A DNA stretch of 64,000 nucleotides from NCBI GenBank assembly GCA_000711775.1, contig ARYC01017056.1, forward strand, positions 59,400 to 123,399, given 5' to 3'. Under the pieces are notes generated by a model that saw only the letters and a list, made by a program, of their open reading frames with translations, ran no database searches and was not told the origin of the DNA. This stretch comes from Oxytricha trifallax. Taxonomy: Eukaryota; Ciliophora; Spirotrichea; Sporadotrichida; Oxytrichidae. The position numbers and the translations under genes are program-made. Positions 44,469-56,193 of this stretch are shown here, one piece after another; position 1 is the first letter of the stretch, and every line of letters starts with the position of its first letter.

Positions 44469-45037
44469 ATTTCTCCTTTAATCCTCTTCAAAATCGACTA
44501 TTGCTATTTAACCTGGCTCATTTGACATGGCTTGGTTTGGTCTATAATATATTCGGATTGTAAACTGTAATTTTCCATTTACTCTATTCTTTTATCGGTG
44601 TTTTGATGCTTGAGGCAGTAAATTACTAAGAACACTATGGCCTTATAAGAAAGAAAGATTTAAATGGAAAGTATGAATCAATAAGTATCAAGCATTCCTT
44701 CAATGCACCCCAGATTGTAACAAACTTAATCCTTTTCAAACTTCAGAGACACTCAGACCACCATGCCTACGCATACAAGCCATATCAGATACTGGATAGC
44801 TTTCCAGAAAGCCCCATGCTTCCTTATGGCTACTCGGTTTCCTTGATTCTTTCATATTTTCCATTTATCTGGCAGAAAGTTCAAAATCCAGTTACTGAGG
44901 CAATTAATAACGATACTAAGATTTCTGAAGAAGTTTAAAGAGATAGAGAGAAATGAATTTTAGGCACTTTGATTGGAGTTTCTATAGTTTTAACGTACAT
45001 TACATTCTTTGTTATAGGGTTTACAACTAGATAATGA

Positions 45038-45960
45038 GCGGGATTAAAATTAAAGATACAAATATTAAAGGTAAATGACATAATTACTATTATAAGATTT
45101 GAATTTATGGAAAAAATTTCTTTAATTTTAAAGTTATTTAAATTTATTATTTGATTAACACTTTATAAAAATGATTTTTAATCCATTTGAAGTAAAATTT
45201 CCAAATAAAATTTAGCGATACTTTTAATTAACTGTTGCTTGTAAGTTTTAATTTGTTTTTTAACAAATCAATCAAATATATTTTTATTTCTGCTAACTTA
45301 ACCTTTTATTATTTAATTTAACTTTAAAGGGAATTTCATAATGAAAGTGAAATGCAAAGCATATATATATATTGAGAAATTTATAATTAGTTAATTGCAA
45401 ATCACACTTTTCAATGTATTATTTTTTCTAAAAATAATTAGAACAAATAGATGCAACTGAAAAACATTTTTTGGATTTAGTAAAAAAGTTACAATAGAAA
45501 GTTTATTATAAAAATTAACTAATATATCATAATTTTTATTATTTAACACTTTTTATACTTTAAATTTTAACCAAAAATAAATTAAGTACATCTCAAATAT
45601 TTACAGAATTTATATCCTTGGATGAACAAAATTAAATATGATAAGATAAAGAATTCAAATAAAAAGATATGCTACCACAATTATAAAGTAGTTTATTTTT
45701 TAATTTAATGGAAAGTAAAGATTAGCTAAAAAGCATTGAGTCGATATTGCTAATTTAAAAACCTATAGAATAATAAATTAATTTTATTTTCACTAGTTTC
45801 GTAATTTCTTATTGTGATATGAATTTATTTTGGGAAAATCTTATTAAACAAATAAAAGATTTGAAAGTTATATATCAAACTTTCTCATATATTATTAAAT
45901 TACCAAGATAGATCATTTATAATTGGCTTTTCAATTGATTATATTATTAAATATATCAAG
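45038..45960. other. AT-rich intergenic region
   Basis: 923 bases, no coding signal. It should contain the promoter of the downstream hydroxylase gene. Confidence 0.6.
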
Positions 45961-47445
45961 ATGAAAGAAATCCAGAAGGATGCCTAAGATCTTAAAGAGG
46001 CTTCTCAAGTGACTAAAACTTCTCAAGTATTAAATGAAAGGCAGCAAGATATTATTTTTATTATTATTTAATGCTTTACAGAAATTAATACTGGGGATTA
46101 AACCAACCAGGAATATATAATCATTTTATGCTCTTTCTTCCCTTTCTTGCTACCATTGGTGTCCTGTATTGGAGATCGGGTGCAGCAAGATATAAGCTAC
46201 TCAAAGAGCGCTAGATCTACACTTTTGGATTAGAAAGCTGTGAGTGAAGCTAAAAATCAGGATACAAGACCTTCTGGTTGGTCAGATATCTTGCCGTACT
46301 TCCTTCCATTTGTAGTCTTTGCCTTCATGGCCTACTCAGAGTTTAAATATGGCAATCCTTTCGTAATTGTTTGGCTAGCATATGTCGTGATCCCTATATG
46401 CGATTACTTGCTCCCTGTTGATCACAAAAACCTTTCAGAAGTTCAAGTAAGAGCTTTTGAAAAGGACAAAAGATTTTTGATCCCAGTTTATCTTACATGG
46501 CTTCTTGACGTATGCATTTATTTCTCAATTCTCTACTTTGTGAGTATTGGGAAAATTGCTTAAACTCCAGCTTCATTTGTGCTCTATGTCGTATCTTATG
46601 CTCAACCAGGAGCAATTAATGCTGTAGTAGGCCATGAACTTTTGCATAGAAGAGAAAAGGTTCATAAAATCTTTGGTACTTTAGCCTATTCAAAGATGCT
46701 TTACTCTCATTTCTTGGTTCAACACATAGTCTCACATCACAAAAAAGTAGCGACTCCTGATGACCCATCTACTGCAAGAATGAATGAATCTCTATATGAT
46801 TTTTATTGGAGAGCTCTACCAGACAGCTATGTTGAAGTTTGGAATATTGAAAAGTAAAGATTAGAAAGAGAGAATGTTTCCCCCTTTAACCCAATCAGAA
46901 ATAGACTTCTGTTATTCAACTTTGGTCATTTAGTCTGGCTTGGTATAGTTTATCAATTCTTCGGAGCTTACACAGTTGTGTTCCATCTAGCCTATTCATT
47001 AATTACTACTATGATGCTTGAGGCAGTTAATTATTTAGAACACTACGGTCTATTGAGAAAGAAGGACGCAAATGGCAACTATGAATCAGTCAGTATAAAG
47101 CATTCATTTAATGCACCTCAAGTAGTAACAAACTTAATCCTTTTCAAACTTCAGAGACACTCTGATCATCACGCTTACGCATACAAGCCATACCAAATTC
47201 TTGATAGTTACCCAGAAAGCCCTATGCTTCCTTATGGCTATTCGATTTCATTGGTTTTATCATTCTTCCCTTACATTTGGAAAAAGGTTCACAATCCTAT
47301 CGCAGAGGCTACAAATAACGATACTAAGATATCTGAAGAAGTTAGACAAGATATGGAAAAGTGGATTTTAGGCACTCTTATTGGTGTTTCTATAGTGCTC
47401 ACTTACATAACATTCTTTGTTATTGGATTTACTCCTAGAGAATGA
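45961..47445 (+). CDS. AlkB-like alkane/fatty-acyl hydroxylase (membrane non-heme di-iron)
   Basis: Integral membrane enzyme of the alkane 1-monooxygenase/fatty acid hydroxylase superfamily, which hydroxylates an alkyl chain using O2 and a di-iron centre held by His clusters. Visible clusters: GHELLHRREKVH, HIVSHHKKVATPDD, NYLEHYGL and LQRHSDHHAYAYK, the pattern of true AlkB proteins. About six hydrophobic helices (LPYFLPFVVFAFMAY, IVWLAYVVIPICDYLL, VYLTWLLDVCIYFSIL, TLIGVSIVLTYITFFVIG). MDS1 (45961-46052) encodes MKEIQKDAQDLKEASQV...NERQQDI; MDS2 continues SYSKSARSTLLDQKAV and runs unbroken to TGA 47443-47445. GTG 46240 is not the start. Two paralogs in tandem; this one lacks the other's two IESs. 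Confidence 0.9.
46053..46193 (+). other. IES in AlkB-like gene, 12-bp pointer GCAGCAAGATAT
   Basis: The 12-bp repeat lies at 46041-46052 and 46182-46193. Excision of 141 bp gives NERQQDISYSKSARS. The length is a multiple of three and the AlkB frame has no TGA in it, so retention would also stay open. Another frame reads a protein-like sequence here (see findings). Confidence 0.75.
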
Positions 47446-47627
47446 AAGTTATATTTTAATGAAAGCTGCTTTAGAACTGCTTCATTTAATTATCTAAAAT
47501 GCATCTCTTTTCTCGAAGGTGATTTCAGCTGAAAGGAAATTTAATCTAAATAAACATATCTTAAATATCATAATTTCTAAACAACTTTAAACTATTTTAT
47601 TTCTTAAAACTAATCTTAAAATCTAAA

Positions 47628-48944
47628 ATGTTTCCAATACGCTAGAAAATAAATAATTTTTAGCTTCAATAACTTTAAGAAAATATTTTATTATATAATA
47701 TCCTCTGCACTTGATAGCTCTTTTGAAAATATAGCATCTATAATACAGACGGATATTGGAAACAGAGGGATAAGAAACATTTTGCCTCCAAACAATTTCC
47801 AACATTTTTAGAAAGCAGCAGAATCTCTCTTGGATTCTCAAAATGTTGCTATTTTATCAGGATTTGCCTGCATTATGCTTCAATTTATTAGTATTAATAT
47901 TATCTTTGAACTAAAATACTAAAAAATAATAATTTAATTAATTATGGATAGCGAACCACATTACGAAACAGATGGTCTAGCTGGGGCTTTTGCAATTGCT
48001 AAATGTTTATTGAATCTCAATAAAAAAGTGACACTTTTGTTTGATTTGCATAGTGAGACCTATATGAGAGAAATAATAAGGGATTACTTCAGTAATTTAA
48101 ATGCCAACGTTCAATTAAATTTGACAAGCCTCTTTCTAGAAACATGCTCCCAGGGTTTGAGTGAGGATTCTTTACTAAAACTAAAAGAATTAAGTGAAAA
48201 ATCTGATTGTATAGTTAGCATCGAGAGACCTTCAGTTACAGTAACTGGCTAGTATTTAACTATGCGTGCTTTTGACATATCTCACTTAAGCTCACCCTTT
48301 GATCAATATTTGTTCCCACTCGTTGGATAACCCAAGAAAAATCTAAACTAAGTCCTTATCTATCATTTTTATTTATCACTTATCTCAATTGGTGATGGTG
48401 GAAACGAAGTAGGAATGGGCTCAGTTTAACAATTAGTTAAATAACATATTAATAACGGAGAAAAAATAGCAGCAAATACATACTGCGATCACTTACTAGT
48501 AACAGACACTTCAAACTTTGGTGGCTATGCTTTGGTCTACTGTATCATAGCTGAAATTTTGAAACTTAAAATCTAAGAGAAAGAGGATCATGAGGGTGTA
48601 GTACATAAGCTATTTCCTGAATATATGCAGGCCATCCTTAAAGATATGAGAAATATCAATGATTTCAAAGAATTTCTACTAACTAATCATGGGATAATTA
48701 TAAAACAAATAAATATGGTTAAACATTCTTTTTGAATTACCATATCTTACCTTTTAGTATAAATTATTGAACGCTTTCAAATGAAAGACAGTGCGCTAAA
48801 TTGCTTGAGAAGCATTAGATAAAGGATGGCATAACAAAGCTTGTAGGGGACACTGTTGATGGTATAAGTTTTGAGGATTAAGCAATAATTATTCACAATA
48901 TGCAAAAAGTTATTTAAGACATTGATTTTAATACACTTGAGTGA
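47628..48944 (+). CDS. D-glutamate cyclase (DUF4392 family, DGLUCY-like)
   Basis: D-glutamate cyclase converts D-glutamate to 5-oxo-D-proline and water; in animals it is mitochondrial. Start MFPIRQKISSALDSSFENI. Then IIQTDIGNRGIRNILPP, LLDSQNVAILSGFAC, ETDGLAGAFAIAKCLLNL, the glycine-rich metal/substrate motif ISIGDGGNEVGMGSV, TYCDHLLVTDTSNFGGYAL, and the C-terminal KDGITKLVGDTVDGI. These follow the DUF4392 order from end to end, although motif 3 has TSNFGG where SNWGG is common. Five MDSs join in frame through AATA, ATTATG, CACT and AAT. TGA 48942-48944. No obvious mitochondrial presequence beyond the basic start. Confidence 0.9.
47652..47700 (+). other. IES in D-glutamate cyclase gene, pointer AATA
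   Basis: AATA at 47648-47651 and 47697-47700. Excision of 49 bp gives MFPIRQKISSALDSS. Confidence 0.65.
47878..47946 (+). other. IES in D-glutamate cyclase gene, pointer ATTATG
   Basis: ATTATG at 47872-47877 and 47941-47946. Excision of 69 bp gives SGFACIMDSEPHYETDG; the ATG at 47944 is therefore internal. Confidence 0.9.
48321..48380 (+). other. IES in D-glutamate cyclase gene, pointer CACT
   Basis: CACT at 48317-48320 and 48377-48380. Excision of 60 bp gives DQYLFPLISIGDGGNE. Confidence 0.85.
48688..48782 (+). other. IES in D-glutamate cyclase gene, pointer AAT
   Basis: AAT at 48685-48687 and 48780-48782. Excision of 95 bp gives EFLLTNERQCAKLLEKH and removes a TGA. Confidence 0.75.
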
Positions 48945-49320
48945 TGATTATATATTTCTAAATTAATTCAGTTTATTAATATTTGTATCAAATCAACGTT
49001 AAAAATGAATATTATTAATTAAAATTATAATGTCTTTATATTTTTAACAAGTGGTTAAATAAATTAATTAGATTTATAATGAAAATCTTCTTTAAAATAT
49101 TAAATTCGTTATTTTATATACTAAGTATTAGTATTTATGACTTTATATATTTAATGTAGATGTAATAAAGTGTAGTGTAAATATTTGTTAGATAAATAAA
49201 TACTTAATGGAATTACGTAGAAGTTATAATAGATTAGTGATACTTCGCAAATATATTAAGTGGCACTATAGCATGTGTTTAGTTCAAAATAATTTAAATC
49301 TATATTGTATATTCTGATTT
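48945..49320. other. AT-rich region between convergent genes
   Basis: 376 bases, no coding signal. Confidence 0.6.
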
Positions 49321-52032
49321 TCATTGATGAAAAAGATTTTATTGTTGATACCCTTTTACTTATATAGGTATATAGCCCAGAGGGTATGGATCAATTTTAT
49401 TGTCTCTTAGTGTCCTTATTTTATTTTGATAGAAAATTCCATTGTTAGACTTTTCAATCAGGTCAACCCACTTGTTTTTAAGGGGATTGCCTCCTAAAAA
49501 GCCGAGGTTTTTCATGATTTCACCTCTTAATTTCCAATTCAATTGATCATTCAAGCAATGAATGAGTATTCTCTCTACAACGTAATATCCATAGTTGTTT
49601 CTGATTAAAATTCTGAGCTTATCTCCCTCAATAATTTCGAGAGCGTACATTTCTACAATCCTCTGGTCAGCTTTATCAATAACTTTTTCAATCACATTTG
49701 AGGAGAACTTCTAAATCGCAAGTTATTAGAGTTGAGGTAAGAAGCCTAGATAGATTTGTTGGCAATCTTCATTTGACCAAAATTCAAGGGCAACTTGCAA
49801 AGCATAATTACCATAAGCATTTTAACACAAAAGAATCACATCTTTTGAAAGCAAGTTTATCATTTTGTATTTTATTTCTGGCACATTGAACTTTTGAAAG
49901 AGAATCTAAATTGAAAATAAAAATTAAATATAAAAAAAGTTTATTTTTAAATATCTCTTTTTCCAAAAAGATGTCCAACAAATTAAAAAGTATTTTATTT
50001 ATTTAAACACACTTACCCTATACTTTTTAATTGTATTTTTAATTACTGGTAAGCCGTTTGCATCTTACGAAAGATCTATTATATTCTTGCAAATTACTTC
50101 ATAGATTTACTCAAGATGTGGGTGAATATCTGCAAGTTGAATGTATCTAATAAGTACATGAGTAGCATGCTTATTATAAGCAAATTTCAAAAGGTCTTAA
50201 AGTATTATCTCTGACACTAATTAGTTGAACTGTGGTTTGCATATTGCTTCTAAAAATCCCTATAGAGAATGTGTACCTCTGCTGTCTTAAGCCACGAATA
50301 AAAACTTTGATTTCCTAGTTTTCTTTCCAGATTTCTCGTCAATTTGTTCTTCTCTTAACGTTACTAAAAGTCTATGCTTTTGTTGATCATTTATCTTTAA
50401 GAAAAGTTTCTAACAGAAGTAGTTTCCGTATTGATCTATAAGTATCTCTGCAAACTTTAATTCTATTTCATAGACTATCTTTTCAATAGTTATGGGAGAA
50501 GCTCTCTCTAAATTTTTCTGCATATCTTTAGATCCTTACTTGGTAAGGATTTTCAAGTAAATTTCCCCATCTTTGAAAAACCCTTGATTTGAACTTTCTT
50601 CTTGAATATTGTAGAGAGGTTATTAAACAGGGGAGGCTCTTTTTTAAGGAATGAAATCTTGACTCTAGGTATTGAATACTGATTATGCTTCAAATACCTT
50701 TATTGAAGGGGGATATTACTTTAGAGGACTAAACTGATTTGCTAATGGCTAAGGACAGAATGGATCCCTGGAAATTGTAGAGGGATCTACAATTGAATTT
50801 GCTTTCTTTTTGTTGAAAACACTTTGATTTTATGATGAAAAATTTTATTCAAATTGCTATCTAAACTATGGAAGGAAATGTGAATCTATAGCGACTGAAT
50901 TTTATCTTTTTTCATTTTGCCTATTTAGTAATAACCAGGCTTATGATCCTGGAATTAGGGCACCCATCATGTCAATTGATCCTCTTGATTATCCATGATA
51001 CGAACTGGTTGTTGTTGAATGCTCTTGAATTTCTTTCAACTCTAATACAAATGAAACATACTTCAGTTGAATAATTTGTCTTTACTCTTCTTGATTTACT
51101 TAGCTCACTACTTTGAATTATAGTTCTACTGTTGCCAATAATTATTATTTAATACGGAAATCAACAAATTTGATAATAAAAGACTACCTAAAAAATAACT
51201 AATAAATTTATCGTTGCCATTTCAGGCTATTCTAGTTGTATTTGAATATTTTTGCTTATCTGACCATTTTCCACAATATAATCCTTTAAGTCTATAATGC
51301 CAACGATAAAGTTTTGCATGCTTAAACTATCTTTCTTGCTCCATATAAGTTTGAATACTATCATTTAAATAGGTAAGTTAATGGCTTCATCAATTTGCTA
51401 AAAATACAAATGCCTTATGAGATTCTGGCGAAATTGGATTGCCTCTTCCTTTTATGGTAAGTTAATTGGGATGGAGTTCAATTAGATATCAACTTTTTGA
51501 TAGATCAATTGGTTTGATATTGGGTGAGAAATTTCTAAAGCTGCAGTGACATATTTAGAGCTAAACTGGTTGTTAATAAGATTTTCCTGTTAGTCCTCAC
51601 CAACCTTGATTTCAAATTTAGGGATAGGCACTAAACAAGAATCTCTCTTCAGCATTCTTTGACATTCTTTGTGAGTTGGACAGAAATATTTGAAGCCAGG
51701 ATGAAAAGTGAATGAGTAGTCATCAACCAGACTGATCTATTGCAAACACACCGCGCATATCTTAAACTAGAGGTTTTTTTATTATTCTTCATGGATATTT
51801 CCAACTGAAAAAGCTCTTTAAACTTCGAATTGAGGAGGTATTTAGTTTTGGAAAATGTTTTGATTCTATCCAGCTTATCCAAACTAATTTATAAATGCCA
51901 TGTTTGGCGCAAGTGACATTGTCCTTTGATATTTAGATGGATCATATTGATTTGGAATTTTATTATGCATCATCTATTAGTTACCGTTTTCAAAGATGTT
52001 CCTTAAATTTTGAGGAATTTCATTGTTCGGCC
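49321..52032 (-). CDS. Pumilio (PUF) family RNA-binding protein
   Basis: PUF proteins bind 3' UTRs and repress or localise mRNAs. The C-terminal half carries eight PUF-like repeats, each with a recognisable RNA-contact core: QGSKDMQKN, DQYGNYFCQKLF, DSRGTHSLQGFL, NKHATHVLIRYI, DANGLPVIKNTI, NAYGNYALQVAL, KFSSNVIEKVI, NNYGYYVVERIL (50600 down to 49600). The N-terminal half has a small Cys/His cluster (CAVCLQQ...FCPTHKEC, ~51650-51780) and Gln/Asn/Ser-rich linkers. TGA 49321-49323. MSLAPNMAFINQFG at 51919 is one possible start, but the same frame stays open upstream (NNEIPQNLRNIFENGN...) to the edge of the TBE composite at 52033, so the true start may lie beyond it. IESs near 49900-50040, 51180-51230 and 51370 are not resolved. 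Confidence 0.85.
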
Positions 52033-52035
52033 ATT

Positions 52036-52242
52036 CAAAACCCCAAAACCCCTTAGTGAGGTTTATAAGTGCTTTGATTTGTAGGGTATAGTTGGGGTCT
52101 TATTGGGGTTAGTAGACAAAATGCAGGTTATATATAAATTAAATGAATATTTAAGAGTATTAACGTGCTTAACTCAAACAAATTTTATCTGCTTGTCTTT
52201 GTAAAACCTCTTGAATCTCGCTGTTTCTAGTTGTTCTAGAAT
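52036..52242. mobile_element. TBE-C: terminal fragment of the same class as the TBE at 34600
   Basis: Starts with two C4A4 units and TTAGTGAGGTTTATAAG and matches the reverse complement of the right end of the TBE at 34600. It includes the last codons of the zinc-finger/kinase ORF (RFKRFYKDKQIKFV then TGA, about 52170-52230, minus strand). The other ~3.9 kb of this element are missing. TBE-A begins directly after it at AAT (52240-52242). Confidence 0.9.
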
Positions 52243-52403
52243 CAAAACCCCAAAACCCTTTCAGTAGTTTGATTGAGTTTTTGATTGATAAAAGTAGACT
52301 ATTAGTGCATACTTTATTAGGGTTTTAATAGGATTTATGTAGGGGTTTAATGTTTAAATATCAGTAATTTAAGTGAGTATAACAAGCGAGTTTTTAAAAT
52401 ATT

Positions 52404-53845
52404 TCACACAAACATAAGCTTAGAGTCATGTGGCAGTTCTCTGAATTTTATCTTTCTAAGTTGATGTTTGATTGTTTCTATTGTTTGTTAATTCTCTTAG
52501 CTTGGCTTGATAATAGTTGAGTATGCAAGTTCTCTGAGACCTCCATTTATTTTATTTTTATCGAGATATTGTTTGATTCTCTGCTTAGAATCTCTCTCAC
52601 CCCTGCAGCTAAAGTAATCGTTTCTTGGCATGTCGCTCTCTATTATTATTACTGCTAGAGCCCAGATATCCCATTAAGTGTCTCCATCTCTCCAATCCTC
52701 TCTCTCTGGAAAATATCCAGGAGTGCCGTATACATTTCCTTATGCAGAGGCTTGCACTCTTTGAGCTCTGTTGAAGTCTATAATATAAACTCTAAGAGCT
52801 GAAAGTTCAACATGATATTCTCTGGCTTTAAGTCTCTATGAACATAACCTAGCTTGTGAAGCTCTTCAATCCCCTCAACTATCTGCTAGACTATCTAGCT
52901 AATTTATTTCTGACATCTATTGCCAGATAAAAATTCTCTGTAAGTCATTTCAAGTAAAGGAAGCCGGAAAGCTACAAGATCTTTACCAAGTAAAATAGCA
53001 TCAAGCTAGATGATATGCCTGCACTCATTTAACTTTGACTTTTAAAGAGCATAATACTCATTAGCAAATTCCATTTAGAACTTGTCATCAGCAAGGAAAT
53101 AATTGAAAGGATATATCTTATAAGCATATTTGTCATAAGTAATGACTCTCTTCTCTAATTTATCCTCAAGAGTGAGGTAGCTTTCAAGGAAAGAATCTAA
53201 GTCAATAATCTTTAATATGGGAATCTTCATTGCCTCTATTTTAACCATGATTTTATTGATCTCAGAGACTGGAAAGTTCTTGACTGCTTTCTTCATTTTA
53301 ACTTACTTCTAGACTTCAACTCTAAGAGACTCCACTGGGTTTCTTGATCTCCTCTTTTAGAGGAATCAATTCCCTGTAGGTTCATGAATAAAGACAAAAC
53401 TAATTGTGCTTTTTCTTTAAGTGAACTTTGAGGTCTCTAGTATGAGAATATGGCTTCTCACAGAACTCACAGACATACTTCCCATCTTTCTTCTAATGCT
53501 TGAGATATAACCTTGGAATATCATTGTGTATATCTCTCAAGTGTCCCTTATAAGTTGACTTGTAAGGGAAAACTATTGCATTCTTTGCATTAATAATCAA
53601 CTTCGGCTGGTATTTATTAATGCTCTATGAAGGGTTGTTTAACCTCCTCCTCAATTTACACAACTTCTATGATAACCTCCTACTTAACTTATATTTAAAT
53701 CTCAAAGCTAGAATGGTCAAAGTTGTCATAAGTAGGCTCCCACTGAGTAAGCGTCTCTGGTCTCTACTTTTCTTGGTTGCTGGAATGATAACTTTTATTG
53801 ACTTGATCCAAATAATGCCGCTCTTCTCAAAAGGTTGGCGCTCAT
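52404..53845 (-). CDS. TBE-A zinc-finger/kinase ORF, broken
   Basis: Start MSANLLRRAALFGSSQ, matching MAVNLSRRAALLGAGQ of the 34600 copy. C2H2 finger region at 53390-53560, catalytic loop GYVHRDLKPENIML (~52820), IIDFNRAQRVQAS (~52770), stop TGA 52404-52406 after DSKLMFV. Several breaks are apparent. Confidence 0.75.
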
Positions 53846-54353
53846 TTTAGTTTTCTGATATATTTTATTATAATAATGATAAAATCTACCTAGATAAACT
53901 AATATAGTAGTGTATAAGACACTCTGGTAGATTCTTTGCTGATAGCTAAGAAAATTAACTAACCATAAAAGACTGTAAGTTGACATATTTTATGAGAATT
54001 TTATACATTTTAGTAAATTAAGATACTCCTAATGAAGTTTTGTTTCTCTAGGAGGTCCTCCAAATCAAGTTTGAACTTAATTTGGAGGTAAAGTTATTAA
54101 ACATTTTTAAATTTAATATGCTCCTAATTAAGTTTTTAATTAAACATTATTAGGAGCAATATAATGGAGAAAGTTTGATAAAAATGGAAAACAATCTGTG
54201 AAACTTGGAGCAAGTTTTTCATTGCTTCTCCTCATATCTTTTCAAGGTTAACCTCCAGTAGGTCATCCTTATTTAGTAGTAAGATTTTAATAAACTTAGA
54301 ATGGATATCCATAATTTTAAATTTCATTAACATTTCTAGAAAGAGGAAGCAAG
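53846..54353. promoter_or_regulatory. TBE-A divergent promoter spacer with CTCCT/AGGAG motifs
   Basis: 508 bp between the divergent zinc-finger/kinase and 22 kDa ORFs. Contains CTAGGAGGTCCTCC, TTTGGAGG, GCTCCTAATTAAG and ATTATTAGGAGC as inverted arms. No coding signal. Compare the GTACC-rich spacer at 36548. Confidence 0.6.
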
Positions 54354-55144
54354 ATGGAGTCAACGAATGATGCAATGAAGAGAATTTAATCTCAAGATTT
54401 AATAGGAAAATTTAAAAGTAAAGAAGATCTTTACAGATACTTCGTATAGCAAGGTAAGTTTTCACTTATAACTACCTTATTAACCATAGTTGGATTGTTC
54501 TTGCCAACTTAGGAGGGAACTAAAATCTCATTCTTAAAAGCCTTACTGAGTGAAGAGAAAAAAGCTTTTAAGTCTAATGAAATTAGGATGATAGAGATAC
54601 CTAACTACCCTGACATATCAGTGACAAACCTATATGACGATGCTATGAGTGATCCGGACGTAGCTCTCTACCTTCCATCAAAGCTACAGCTCTCTAATAA
54701 GTTGCCAGAAAGAAACTTCTTCTTTGGGGTTCTTGCAACTCTGAAACTTGAGTACTTAAATGAAGTTATTTAAGAAGCTCACAAGAAACGCTACAGCATC
54801 TCTCCTGAAGAAAAAGAGAAGCAAGGTATTAAAATAAGTGATACCTGACTGTAGGAACTTCAAAAGCATCCTTTCATCTCAATTAAGTTTAGTCTTCTAA
54901 CTTTATAGAAGAATCTGGTACTGCTATATACTTGATGAAAGAGCGCAGCAAATTAAACCGAAAGAGAAAGTCTCAAGTAAAGCATGAATTGAGTAAGAGA
55001 CTCTTCAAAGATTTCTAAAAGCCAGACGAGATGAACATAGATGCAGGGGCTGGCACTAAGAGAAGAAACATGGGCCCAAGCAAGCCTTAAGAGGAAGATA
55101 ATAAAGAGAAGCCAAATCCCTTTACGGCCAAATTTAAGATGTGA
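54354..55144 (+). CDS. TBE-A 22 kDa ORF
   Basis: Start MESTNDAMKRIQSQDLIG. Intron with GTAAGT at 54453, ending CATAG just before TTGGATTG (~54490). Conserved block IEIPNYPDISVTNLYDDA and LPERNFFFGVLATLK. A TGA stands near 54845 where TBE-B has TGG, and frame changes follow. Ends TAKFKM, TGA 55142-55144. Confidence 0.75.
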
Positions 55145-55150
55145 ACTTAT

Positions 55151-56028
55151 TCATTCGTTTAAATCTAATACTTATTTATAAACACAAAATCTCCCTTCTC
55201 TTGCGCATACTTTAGCTTTCTCATCGCTGACTCTTTTAGCAGCACTCTTTATAAAATTGACTGTATCTATCTTTAAATCACGCATCAGATGGTAGAGCAG
55301 CAATTTCTTGTTGTGGCCTTTCAATAACCCCCAATATAATTTAATTCCATTAAAATAAGGGATGTAAGGAACATTAAATACAGATGTTATGTTTAGCCTT
55401 TCATATTCCTTCCTTGAGTCTTTAGTTTTTTGAACTGACAAGTTATCAACGAATAGAATAATCTCTTAGTCAGCGTACTTATCTCTGAGTTATTGCAAGA
55501 ACTTAAATAAATTATTCAGTCTTTATAGAACGAGGGTCAATATCATAAGTCTCTAGGGCACAATCTTCATTTATTTCACCAAGAATAGCATGAGTTTACA
55601 CCTTAACCTTTTAATTATATACTTCTATATTACTATACCTCTTGTACCAAGATCTTGAAATAAAGGTATTGAATGTAAATACAGCTTCATCAGCGTGTAT
55701 GAACTTTATATTATGCTCTTAAGATCTCTGCATTTAATCGATAATATAATTTAAATTAGTCTTATAAAATGGAACATTAAAGTCAATCACTCTCTTAATG
55801 CGATTGACTGTCTTGTAAGATATTCCGTTCTTTTTATATATGTTAGCTATAGATTAAGCAGAGATGTGAAGCTCAGGAAATTGTCGATGAAACATCACAT
55901 CTCTATAGGCCAGAGAGATATGAGCCCAGTATTTAAGAGTCTTATCATTAATTAGATAATCGATATTATGCTGCTAAAATTTTAGAAGTCTCTTATGCTT
56001 AGAATTAAGATGCTATCTCTTTAAATTC
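55151..56028 (-). CDS. TBE-A transposase, 3' part, split by TBE-B
   Basis: Carries the DDE core end (FVDNLSVQKTKDSRKEYE, PYFNGIKLYWGLLKGH, CAREGRFCVYK). The 5' part resumes at 60194 beyond TBE-B (about 60194-60350), where the homologous text CTAATAGACAGTGAGACC continues. Several breaks besides the insertion. Confidence 0.75.
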
Positions 56029-56193
56029 AATCAAAACCCCAAAACCCTTTCAGTAGTTTGATTGAGTTTTTGATTGATAAAAGTAGACTATTAGTGCATA
56101 CTTTATTAGGGTTTTAATAGGGTTTATGTAGGGGTTTAATGTTTAAATATTAGTATTTTAAGTGAGTATAACAAGCGAGTTTTTTAAAATATT

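Larger units (their letters stand above)
43146..45037 (+). pseudogene. AlkB-like di-iron hydroxylase, IES-rich paralog (probably decaying)
   Basis: Start MEQKHFDKNNNENTRLPGW. It follows the intact paralog at 45961 closely, with all His motifs: GHELLHRKEKVH, HIVSHHKKVA, LQRHSDHHAYAYK. Two interruptions absent from the paralog sit at 43290-43376 (pointer ATT) and 43884-44468 (pointer GAAT); both joins restore frame (NPFLIIWLAYV; ARENeither as REYFSPFNPLQNRLL). Near the end a TGA (44954-44956) replaces the Trp of the paralog in EKWILGTLIG, after which the frame runs on to FVIGFTTRQ and TGA 45035-45037. Termination there would remove the last membrane helix. It could be a recent pseudogene, or a shorter functional protein. 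Confidence 0.75.

Noticed and set aside
46240-46563. AlkB-like gene starting at GTG 46240
   Set aside because: The codon is GTG, not ATG. The same frame extends upstream, and the 12-bp pointer links it to an MDS with a true ATG at 45961.
47944-48252. ATG 47944 as the start of the D-glutamate cyclase
   Set aside because: The conserved N-terminal part of the family (DIGNRGIRNILPP, VAILSGF) lies upstream and joins in frame through pointer ATTATG.
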